A DNA stretch of 64,000 bases from JBCBRD01 sp039819785 (GTDB lineage Bacteria > Pseudomonadota > Alphaproteobacteria > Rhizobiales > Hyphomicrobiaceae), in the NCBI GenBank assembly GCA_039819785.1, contig JBCBRH010000009.1:1-64000 (forward strand). Reading direction: 5' to 3'. Positions 8,797 to 15,240 of this stretch are shown here, piece by piece; the stretch's first letter is position 1; each line of letters begins with the position of its first letter. Position numbers and translations under genes: made by a program. The notes beneath the pieces were generated by a model. It saw only the letters and a program-made list of their open reading frames with translations. It had not been told where the DNA came from and did not search any database.

Positions 8797-9162
8797 CTCA
8801 ATGACGGCAATGTGCGTCCCAGCTTCAACCGATTTGAAAGACCCAACATCGTCAACGGCGTCAGCCCAAATGTTGCATGGGCTGGTGAGCCTGATTTCAT
8901 CGGCCTTGGAAATCGGCGTTGGCCCAAAGCCGATCGCGATTGCCTGGCCATCGGGCCAATAAGCGACTTCACCACGATCCACGACGGCCTTGGCATCTGG
9001 TTCTCGGGCCTGTTCCACAGCCGCGCTGAAATAGACCTCCTCGCCCCATGTCTGCACCTGACCGTATATTGGCAAAGCATTCCAGATGGCATCAGCCGTC
9101 GCCGTGTCGCGCAGCTTCACCCGGACGGCCACGTTGCTGGCCCGGATCAAAACGTATCGCAT
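8785..9162 (-). CDS. Cyclophilin-like fold protein (TM1367-like), copy A
   Basis: 125 residues. It matches the compact cyclophilin-like beta-barrel family (DUF369/TM1367 type): ALPIYGQVQTWGEEVYFS (29-46), GEVAYWPDGQAIAIGFGPTP, and DEIRLTSPCNIWADAVDD. These W-G-x-E-V-Y-F and G-x-x-x-Y-W-P-x-G...F-G-P-T-P blocks are the family signature. The family lacks proven peptidyl-prolyl isomerase activity, and its role is unknown. It sits 82 bp downstream of a second, divergent copy (9245-9718) in the same orientation. The stop codon lies in a heptamer repeat. The start ATG has no strong Shine-Dalgarno, so translation may depend on the upstream gene. Confidence 0.8.
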   Translation of the reverse strand: MRYVLIRASNVAVRVKLRDTATADAIWNALPIYGQVQTWGEEVYFSAAVEQAREPDAKAVVDRGEVAYWPDGQAIAIGFGPTPISKADEIRLTSPCNIWADAVDDVGSFKSVEAGTHIAVIEADS

Positions 9163-9244
9163 CCGCTCAGCCCCGCTGGTTTATTCGTTCCTGCCGCCGC
9201 CAAACTCGATCACGACGCCACACCCGTCGTCAAACGAAGACGGT

Positions 9245-9718
9245 TCAGCTGGCATCCCCCCGCGTGAGACTCACTTTCTCACCCACCTTCACGGTTTTCA
9301 ATCGATCAACATCATCGAGGCTGTCCCCCAAAACATTGCAAGGCCAAGGCAGACGGATTTCAGACCCACGCGAAAGCGGTGTCGGTCCAAACGGCAGAAT
9401 AATCCGATCTTCCTCAGCCCACAGATACACCTCACCCAGGCGCGCGTTCACCCGTGCTGAGCGATCCCGACCGATCTCGACAGGAATTCTGAAATGCACC
9501 ACATCACCCCAAGGTTCTGACGTGGAAAAAAGCGGCAGCATCATCCACAGTCGCTCAGCCGTCCGGGTGTCATGCAATTTGACCCGCAAGATGACTTTGC
9601 CGACTTGGAGTTTGATGACATGCCCGCCAGCCGCGCCGCTCGTCCGCGTCCGGCCAACAGCCGAAGACAAATCTCGACCAGATTGTGTTTGGCGCGACCT
9701 TACGAGGTTTGTCGGCAC
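9245..9718 (-). CDS. Cyclophilin-like fold protein, copy B with N-terminal extension
   Basis: 157 residues from GTG at 9718, which has AAGGAG seven bases upstream, making this start convincing. The domain begins near residue 34 and aligns with copy A: MLPLFSTSEPWGDVVHFRIPV, GEVYLWAEEDRIILPFGPTPLS, SEIRLPWPCNVLGDSLDDVDR. The first 33 residues are Arg/Ser/Gly-rich with no counterpart in copy A. The two copies share the fold motifs but differ at most other positions, so the duplication is old or the genes were acquired separately. It lies 60 bp beyond the 3' end of the leftward ketoacyl synthase gene, in the order synthase end (9778), copy B, copy A. Function unknown. Confidence 0.78.
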   Translation of the reverse strand: MPTNLVRSRQTQSGRDLSSAVGRTRTSGAAGGHVIKLQVGKVILRVKLHDTRTAERLWMMLPLFSTSEPWGDVVHFRIPVEIGRDRSARVNARLGEVYLWAEEDRIILPFGPTPLSRGSEIRLPWPCNVLGDSLDDVDRLKTVKVGEKVSLTRGDAS

Positions 9719-9777
9719 ACCCGCGCTCCTTAGCCGTCCACTACAATGCCTGAACCGGGACCGGGACGGGAACCGGT

Positions 9778-11022
9778 TTAGGCCGGAGCGGGACCAAACA
9801 CCACGACCGCGTTCAATCCGCCAAAGGCGAACGAATTGGACATGGTGTAGGTGACTTCCATATCCCGGCCGACGTTCGGCACATAGTCCAAATCGCAGTC
9901 CTCTGAAGGTTCGTCCAGGCCAGCGGTTGGTGGGACCCAGTTTTCTTCCATGGCCTTGATACAGGCCGTCGCCTCGATACCGCCACCAGCGCCAAGCGGA
10001 TGACCGTGCATTGACTTGGTGGACGAAATTGCAAGCTTGTAGGCGTGCGCTCCAAACACCTCTTTGATGGCAGCCGTTTCATTGCGGTCGTTATCCGCAG
10101 TCGCGGTTCCGTGCGCGTTCAAATAATCAATCTGCTCGGGTTGCAGACCAGCATCGTCCAAGGCCATGCGCATGGCGTGGCTTGGGCCTTCAACGGTCGG
10201 CTTGACCATGTCCTTACTGTCGGACGCCATACCGAACCCGACAAGTTCGGCCAGGATTTTGGCGCCACGCTTCTGGGCATGCTCCAAATCTTCCAAAACC
10301 AGAATGCCGGCACCTTCGCCCAGCACCGTGCCGTTGCGCTTCTTGGCAAAGGGGAAGCAGCCTTGCGGCGACAAGACATGCAGCGCCTGCCAGGCTTTCA
10401 TCGTTCCATAATTGATGACAGATTCAGCAGCCCCAACGACAGCCACGTCGACCATGCCGTTGCGAATGTAATCCAGGCCGATCCCGATGGCATGGGTCGC
10501 CGTCGAACACGCCGAACACGTGCCGAACGTCGGCCCCTTGATGCCAAACTCAATCCCGACATGCGAACACGCTGACGACCCGATAATGCGCAAAAGCGTC
10601 AACGGGTGGGTTGCGCGTTTTTCCAGAATGAACAGATCGCGATAGGCCGTCTCAAGTGTGACGAGACCACCAGCACCTGAGCCGATGATGCAGGCCGCGC
10701 GGTACGGGTCGGTAAAGGGGACTTCGATCCCGGCTTGCTGAATGGCTTCTTGGGCTGCCGCACCCGCAAACCAGGAATAACGATCACCGTGCTGAATGAT
10801 CTTGTCGCGCTTGAAGTCTTTCAGTTTGTCTTTTCTGTCGAAATCTTTGATTTGCGCTGCGATGAGGATCTTGAGGTCTTCCAACGGAAAGCCGCCGAGC
10901 TCACTGACACCCACCTTTGAAGCGCGCATGCTTGCCCAAAACTCATCGACAGTTGTTCCGATGGGTGTCACGGCACCCATTCCAGTGACGACAACACGGC
11001 GGTGTTCTTTTTTGGTCTGCAT
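9778..11022 (-). CDS. Beta-ketoacyl-ACP synthase (FabF/NodE-like)
   Basis: 414 residues from ATG 11022 (a TTG two codons upstream is also open). This decarboxylating condensing enzyme extends acyl-ACP with malonyl-ACP. The Cys-His-His triad of KAS I/II enzymes is present: Cys172 (CSACSTATH), His304 (NAHGTATADND) and His341 (STKSMHGHPLGAGG). GEGAGILVLEDLEHA and NSFAFGGLNAVVVF are family blocks. The active-site Cys context (SACST) departs from the SACAT/TACAT of housekeeping FabF, and the gene is paired with its own acyl carrier protein upstream. It may therefore serve a special lipid such as a very-long-chain or hydroxy acyl product rather than bulk fatty acids; that last point is inference. 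Confidence 0.9.
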   Translation of the reverse strand: MQTKKEHRRVVVTGMGAVTPIGTTVDEFWASMRASKVGVSELGGFPLEDLKILIAAQIKDFDRKDKLKDFKRDKIIQHGDRYSWFAGAAAQEAIQQAGIEVPFTDPYRAACIIGSGAGGLVTLETAYRDLFILEKRATHPLTLLRIIGSSACSHVGIEFGIKGPTFGTCSACSTATHAIGIGLDYIRNGMVDVAVVGAAESVINYGTMKAWQALHVLSPQGCFPFAKKRNGTVLGEGAGILVLEDLEHAQKRGAKILAELVGFGMASDSKDMVKPTVEGPSHAMRMALDDAGLQPEQIDYLNAHGTATADNDRNETAAIKEVFGAHAYKLAISSTKSMHGHPLGAGGGIEATACIKAMEENWVPPTAGLDEPSEDCDLDYVPNVGRDMEVTYTMSNSFAFGGLNAVVVFGPAPA

Positions 11023-11046
11023 GATCAAATCCAGTTTCTAAGAAAG

Positions 11047-11070
11047 CGGGGCCCGGAACGCCGGACCCCG
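11047..11070 (-). terminator. Hairpin between ACP and ketoacyl synthase genes
   Basis: A 10-bp stem with a 4-base loop. Read leftward the only non-Watson-Crick position is a T-G wobble, while read rightward it is a C-A mismatch, so the RNA hairpin favours the leftward transcript. GCTTTCTT follows. It sits 25 bp before the ketoacyl synthase ATG and could attenuate or process the ACP-synthase transcript. Confidence 0.5.
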
Positions 11071-11077
11071 ATCATTT

Positions 11078-11191
11078 TTATGCGTTGAGTTCGCCTACGC
11101 CACCCCCAAGGATTTCATCCAGGGAGCCTACCCAGGCGGATCGTGCAACATGAGGACTGCCCAGGATCTGGACAGTTGAAAAATAACCCAT
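11078..11191 (-). CDS. Possible 37-residue small ORF between ACP and ketoacyl synthase
   Basis: A short leftward frame encodes 37 residues beginning MGYFSTVQILG and ending LDEILGGGVGELNA. Codon choice resembles neighbouring genes, and the stop codon lies 8 bp before the hairpin at 11047-11070. No Shine-Dalgarno is evident; the frame is closed by TGA 12 codons upstream of the ATG. It could be a real small protein or leader peptide, or the remnant of a lost gene in the ACP-synthase operon. I recognise no family. Confidence 0.3.
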   Translation of the reverse strand: MGYFSTVQILGSPHVARSAWVGSLDEILGGGVGELNA

Positions 11192-11282
11192 CGCTGCCGA
11201 CGGGACCGGCGCGCTGCCAAATGCTCAGTCTGGCATCGTCACAATGAGGTGTCCGAACCGGCACGCGAGACGACGCGCAGTT

Positions 11283-11552
11283 TCAAGCGTCAGCAGGCGA
11301 ACCACCCGTGGACGCCATCAGCGCCTTCACTTTGTCGACAACTGATCCGACGGTCTTGAAGTCTTCGACCTCTTCGTTCGCGTTGTATGGGATCTCAATC
11401 CCAAACGAATCTTCGATATCGAAAACGATCATGGCCAAGTCCAGAGATTCGATCGACAGGTCAGTGAGTTCCGTCGACAACGAAATATCGTCGCGCGGTT
11501 CCTTCATGTGCTTCTTAAGGATGTCGACAATCTTGGTTGCGACTTCGTCCAT
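11283..11552 (-). CDS. Acyl carrier protein (specialised)
   Basis: 89 residues using the ATG at 11552, which has AGGAG six to seven bases upstream; a longer frame from 11579 lacks this. The protein is acidic and helical, with the 4'-phosphopantetheine attachment serine at residue 36 (LSIESLDLAMIVFDIEDSFGI). The context I-E-S-L differs slightly from the D-S-L of housekeeping AcpP, and the C-terminal half (EEVEDFKTVGSVVDKVKAL) resembles specialised ACPs of the NodF/AcpXL kind. It holds the growing chain, most likely for the ketoacyl synthase downstream. Housekeeping fabD/fabG neighbours are absent, which supports a dedicated role. Confidence 0.9.
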   Translation of the reverse strand: MDEVATKIVDILKKHMKEPRDDISLSTELTDLSIESLDLAMIVFDIEDSFGIEIPYNANEEVEDFKTVGSVVDKVKALMASTGGSPADA

Positions 11553-12019
11553 TTCTTTCTCCTGCCCTTGCAACGCCAAAGCAAAGGTGACTGTTTTACT
11601 TAGATTTCCAGCCGGTCACAAACGTTGCGACCCGTTCCTTGGCGTCCCATATCGTTAAAACCCAAACCTGTCTAGCGACCCCCGCATCCAGGGAAACACC
11701 CGCGCTCGCGAGTTTGGAAGCACAGGTACGAAGTAATCCCTGCCGCCGCCATTATCACATCGCACCACTGTAACGCACAAAGTGTGCCGAAAACGTTTCC
11801 CTGGGCACAGCTGACGATAAAACCGCCGGTCGATCTATTCCAGCCTGCGTCCACCGCTCTCGTAAGGTTGAGGGCGCCTGTGTCTGGCACCTACGACCTA
11901 AAACGTGTTCAATACCGGCAATGCCAGACAGCCCTTGGGTCTAGCACAATGAAATTAAGAAGTGCGCGCCTACAATCGCGGCAAAGACGCACCGTTTCAA
12001 GAAAGGGAGTTCGGCGGAC
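11553..12019. other. Divergent promoter region between acp and fadD
   Basis: 467 bp without a supported gene, lying between the leftward ACP gene and the rightward fadD. It should hold both promoters. I see no clear operator palindrome, in particular no copy of the 18-bp palindrome found upstream of fadE. AAAGGGAG at about 12003-12010 is the fadD ribosome binding site. Confidence 0.4.
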
Positions 12020-13753
12020 ATGACATCTGACGTGATCAGGCGGCCCGACCAACAGGCTTCACAAGGGCCTGATTTCCCTTGGATTAAATCATATCCTGCC
12101 AACATAGACTGGCATGCGAAATTTCCAGTACGCCCGCTCCACAGCCTGCTTCATGATGCTGCGGCGAATTTTCCCAAGCACATCTGCACTGATTTTTTAG
12201 GCAAGCAGACCAGCTATGAAGATGTCCACCAAGCCGTCACACGTGTTGCTGCAGGTCTACAAGGTCTCGGTGTTAAGGAAGGCGTAAAGGTCGGGCTTTT
12301 CTTACCCAATAGTCCGACATTCATCATTTATTACTACGCCATCCTTCAGGTGGGCGGCGTCGTAGTAAACTATAATCCGCTCTACACAGTGGAAGAACTG
12401 GCGTATCAGGTCGAAGACAGCGAAACCGAGATTATGGTTACGCTGGACCTAAAAGCACTGTTTGAAAAAGTTGAGGCCCTGCTTGAGCAAGGAACACTCA
12501 ACCGCGCCGTCATCGCGTCATTTCCCGGGCTCTTGCCACCCACGAAGGCCGCCGTTTTCAAGCTTTTCAGGTCACGCGAAATCGCACGGCCATTGTCCAG
12601 CCCCCAGACTGCGAAGATAACACTCGATGCCGACTTCACCGGCGATCGACCACCTGATCCCGTGGCCATTGACCCGGAACAGGACATCGCTGTTTTACAG
12701 TATACCGGCGGCACAACCGGCCAGCCGAAGGGAGCCATGCTCACCCACGCAAATGTCATGACCAACACAAGACAGGTTGCGGCCTGGGCGCCCAATCTCG
12801 TGGATGGCGGCGAGCGCATTCTAGGCGTACTGCCGTTTTTCCACGTGTTTGCGATGACCGTTGTCATGAACCTTGGGATCGCCAAGGCTGCAAAAATCAT
12901 CATCATGCCGCGCTTCGTGTTGAACGATGCCTTGCGGCTGATCCAATCGGGCAGGCCGACCATCCTGCCTGGTGTTCCAACGCTTTTTAACGCGATCCTG
13001 AACCATCCAAAAATCCAGAATTATGACCTTTCCACTTTAGTGTTTTGTATCTCAGGCGGTGCACCACTCCCTGTTGAGGTGAAGGAAAAGTTCGAAGCCC
13101 TGACGGGTTGCGCGATTGTCGAGGGCTATGGCCTTTCGGAAACCTCGCCCGTCGTGACCTGCAATGTTGTGGATGGTCTGAACAAGGCCGGATCAATCGG
13201 GCTGCCGTTTCCCCAAACCATCATTTCACTCCGTGATCTGGAAGACCCAACCAAGACTGTGCCTGACGGTGAACCAGGCGAGATCTGCGTGAAGGGCCCC
13301 CAAGTTATGGTGGGCTATTGGAAACGAACCGAAGAGACCCAAGACGTGTTCGTGGACGGGTTTTTGCGCACCGGCGACGTCGCCCGGATGGATGAGGATG
13401 GCATGTTCTTCATCGAGGATCGCATCAAGGATCTGATCATTACGTCCGGGTTCAACGTGTATCCGCGCCAGATCGAGGAAGCACTCTACACAATTGATGC
13501 CATCGAAGAAGCAACCGTTATCGGTGTTCCTCACGAGCATAAGGGTGAAGTGCCAAAAGCATTTCTGAAACTAAAAGCAGGTGCCCAGGTGACCTCCGAC
13601 GAAGTCATGGCGCAGCTATCGGTCAAACTTTCGAAGCTGGAGTTGCCAGCGGAAATCGAATTTCGAGATGCGTTGCCGAAAACCATGATTGGCAAGCTAT
13701 CCAAGAAGGAACTCAAGGCTGAGGAAATGGCCCGTCGTCAGGACAAAGGCTAA
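12020..13753 (+). CDS. fadD: Long-chain fatty acid-CoA ligase
   Basis: 577 residues. It activates fatty acids to acyl-CoA through an acyl-adenylate. The AMP-binding P-loop is YTGGTTGQPKGA (about 228-239), followed by GYGLSETSP (motif A5) and the fatty-acyl-CoA synthetase signature FLRTGDVARMDEDGMFFIEDRIKDL..SGFNVYP, with the catalytic Lys in TMIGKLSKKEL near the C-terminus. Length and motifs match FadD. Its stop overlaps the start of a MerR regulator by one base (TAATG), so the two are co-translated. The divergent ACP-synthase genes make this a lipid-related locus. It would feed the beta-oxidation operon at 27-33 kb. Confidence 0.92.
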   Translation: MTSDVIRRPDQQASQGPDFPWIKSYPANIDWHAKFPVRPLHSLLHDAAANFPKHICTDFLGKQTSYEDVHQAVTRVAAGLQGLGVKEGVKVGLFLPNSPTFIIYYYAILQVGGVVVNYNPLYTVEELAYQVEDSETEIMVTLDLKALFEKVEALLEQGTLNRAVIASFPGLLPPTKAAVFKLFRSREIARPLSSPQTAKITLDADFTGDRPPDPVAIDPEQDIAVLQYTGGTTGQPKGAMLTHANVMTNTRQVAAWAPNLVDGGERILGVLPFFHVFAMTVVMNLGIAKAAKIIIMPRFVLNDALRLIQSGRPTILPGVPTLFNAILNHPKIQNYDLSTLVFCISGGAPLPVEVKEKFEALTGCAIVEGYGLSETSPVVTCNVVDGLNKAGSIGLPFPQTIISLRDLEDPTKTVPDGEPGEICVKGPQVMVGYWKRTEETQDVFVDGFLRTGDVARMDEDGMFFIEDRIKDLIITSGFNVYPRQIEEALYTIDAIEEATVIGVPHEHKGEVPKAFLKLKAGAQVTSDEVMAQLSVKLSKLELPAEIEFRDALPKTMIGKLSKKELKAEEMARRQDKG

Positions 13754-14208
13754 TGGCTGCGAAATCTGAACATCTGGGACGCACGAAAGCAGGAAATGCG
13801 CCTCGCACCGGTGAGGCCAATGATGACGACAAACAGCTCTACACAATCGGCTCACTTGCCGAGGAGTTCGGCGTCACCACCCGTGCCATCCGATTTTACG
13901 AGGCGAGAGGATTGCTCAGCCCGGGGCGAAGCGGCACAACCCGCCAGTACACCCGCCGGGATCGGGCACGCCTGAACCTCATTCTGCGCGGGAAAAACCT
14001 GGGCTTTTCATTAGAAGACATCGCTGAATATCTGCAGCTTTACGATGCCGACCCTGAGCAGATCGCGCAGACCCAACTCTTACTCGACAAGGTGGGCGCG
14101 GCACTCAATGGACTGACACGCAAACGCACCGACTTGGACCGGGCCATGCGTGATTTGAAAGACATCCGCGCAAAGTGTATCGAGCACCTGAAGGCCCAAA
14201 AAACCTAG
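13753..14208 (+). CDS. MerR family transcriptional regulator (LiuR-like candidate)
   Basis: 151 residues. A winged-helix MerR DNA-binding domain runs from about residue 30 (YTIGSLAEEFGVTTRAIRFYEARGLLSPGR) to about 95, followed by a dimerising helix (QTQLLLDKVGAALNGLTRKRTDLDRAMRDLKDI). There is no metal-binding Cys pair in the C-terminal part, which argues against metal sensing. The lone Cys (IRAKCIEHL) is near the end. Translational overlap with fadD suggests control of acyl-CoA or branched-chain catabolism, as for LiuR-type MerR proteins. The palindrome at 33649 upstream of fadE is a candidate target; that link is inference. Confidence 0.88.
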   Translation: MAAKSEHLGRTKAGNAPRTGEANDDDKQLYTIGSLAEEFGVTTRAIRFYEARGLLSPGRSGTTRQYTRRDRARLNLILRGKNLGFSLEDIAEYLQLYDADPEQIAQTQLLLDKVGAALNGLTRKRTDLDRAMRDLKDIRAKCIEHLKAQKT

Positions 14209-14304
14209 ACCATAGCTCTGACAGTCTAGCAGGGCCTCACTTCGGCGACGGGTGGGTCAGCTTTGGGCCTCAGCTGTACCACCCACCGGATTCCGGCTGA
14301 AAGG

Positions 14305-14853
14305 TTAGAACGGAATTTCATCGTCCAGGGTCTTGTCAAAGCTTGGCTCTGACCCGCCACCCGACGAACCGCCGCCGCTTTTTCCATAGCCGCCGCCGTT
14401 GCTTCCCGAACCACTGCGACCGCCACCGCCGCCACCACCGTAATCGTAGCCACCCTGGTCGGGTTCAGACATCCCAGCGCCTGCGCCGGCCGCCGGACCG
14501 CTACGACCGTCCAGCATGGTGAGGTTGCCGTTGAAGCCTTGCAGCACCACTTCGGTGGAGTATTTTTCCTGGCCGGACTGGTCCTGCCACTTGCGCGTCT
14601 GCAACTGTCCCTCGATGTAGACCTTCGAGCCCTTTTTCAAATACTGCTCGACGACCTTGCACAAAGGTTCGCTAAAGATCACAACACGGTGCCATTCCGT
14701 CTTTTCGCGACGCTCACCGGAGTTCTTATCCCGCCAGCTTTCACTCGTCGCAATATTGAGGTTTGCGATGGGACGACCATCCTGGGTCCGCCGGATCTCC
14801 GGGTCTCGGCCAAGGTTACCAACCAGGATCACTTTGTTGATTGAGCCTGCCAT
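14305..14853 (-). CDS. ssb: Single-stranded DNA-binding protein
   Basis: 182 residues from ATG 14853 (AGGAG eight bases upstream); the frame extends further but without a binding site. The OB-fold occupies residues 1-112 (AGSINKVILVGNLGRDPEIRRTQ..., WHRVVIFSEPL, KGSKVYIEGQLQTRKWQD). A Gly-rich disordered linker (about 125-170) leads to the conserved acidic tip DDEIPF that recruits replication and repair proteins. A LexA-type box and promoter-like elements lie about 300 bp upstream (15156-15186), suggesting SOS induction. The gene is convergent with the MerR gene. Confidence 0.97.
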   Translation of the reverse strand: MAGSINKVILVGNLGRDPEIRRTQDGRPIANLNIATSESWRDKNSGERREKTEWHRVVIFSEPLCKVVEQYLKKGSKVYIEGQLQTRKWQDQSGQEKYSTEVVLQGFNGNLTMLDGRSGPAAGAGAGMSEPDQGGYDYGGGGGGGRSGSGSNGGGYGKSGGGSSGGGSEPSFDKTLDDEIPF

Positions 14854-15240
14854 TCGCTTTTCTCCTCTTCGCGCATCCAACGCGTGCGCCCATCATGCGC
14901 GATATGCCAACGCCAGCGTGTCTTCGTTGCGTCAGATTTGCTTGGGTCAGGGCACCTATGTGTTCAGGTGCCGATCTTGACCACCGCGCTTTACGCAAAC
15001 CAAACTGGACATATGTGCACCACCACCAATGTTTGAGCGGCACCAGTTATGAGCGCAAGTGTTAACGTGTTCGCGGCAAAACCAAGGGGCGCCGTGCAGG
15101 TTCTCCACGGCAATCATCACCCATTAGCCGTCCAACCAGACTCGCCCACGCCTATGTTCTATAAATGTTCTCGCCGCAGCACGCAACAATTTCCGAGCCA
15201 TGCCACAGTCATGGTGAGCTTATAATTGTAAAGCCGCGCA
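14854..15240. other. Long ssb leader/promoter region
   Basis: 387 bp without a supported gene, between the pentapeptide-repeat gene's 3' end and ssb. It holds the LexA box described separately. If the promoter at 15158-15186 is used, ssb has a leader of about 300 nt. No protein or known RNA motif was recognised in it. Confidence 0.4.
15156..15186 (-). promoter_or_regulatory. LexA (SOS) box overlapping a promoter for ssb
   Basis: GTTCTATAAATGTTC at 15156-15170 is an exact match to the alphaproteobacterial LexA box GTTC-N7-GTTC. Read leftward it overlaps a -10-like TATAGA (15063 is not involved; positions 15163-15158), with a -35-like TTGCGT at 15186-15181 and a 17-bp spacer. LexA here would block ssb transcription until DNA damage. 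The box match is seen directly; the promoter elements are weaker and inferred. Confidence 0.65.

Noticed and set aside
9048..9854. 268-codon rightward frame across the cyclophilin-like genes
   Set aside because: It is the complement of two genes with clear family motifs and a good start signal; its product is Arg/Ser-rich without motifs.
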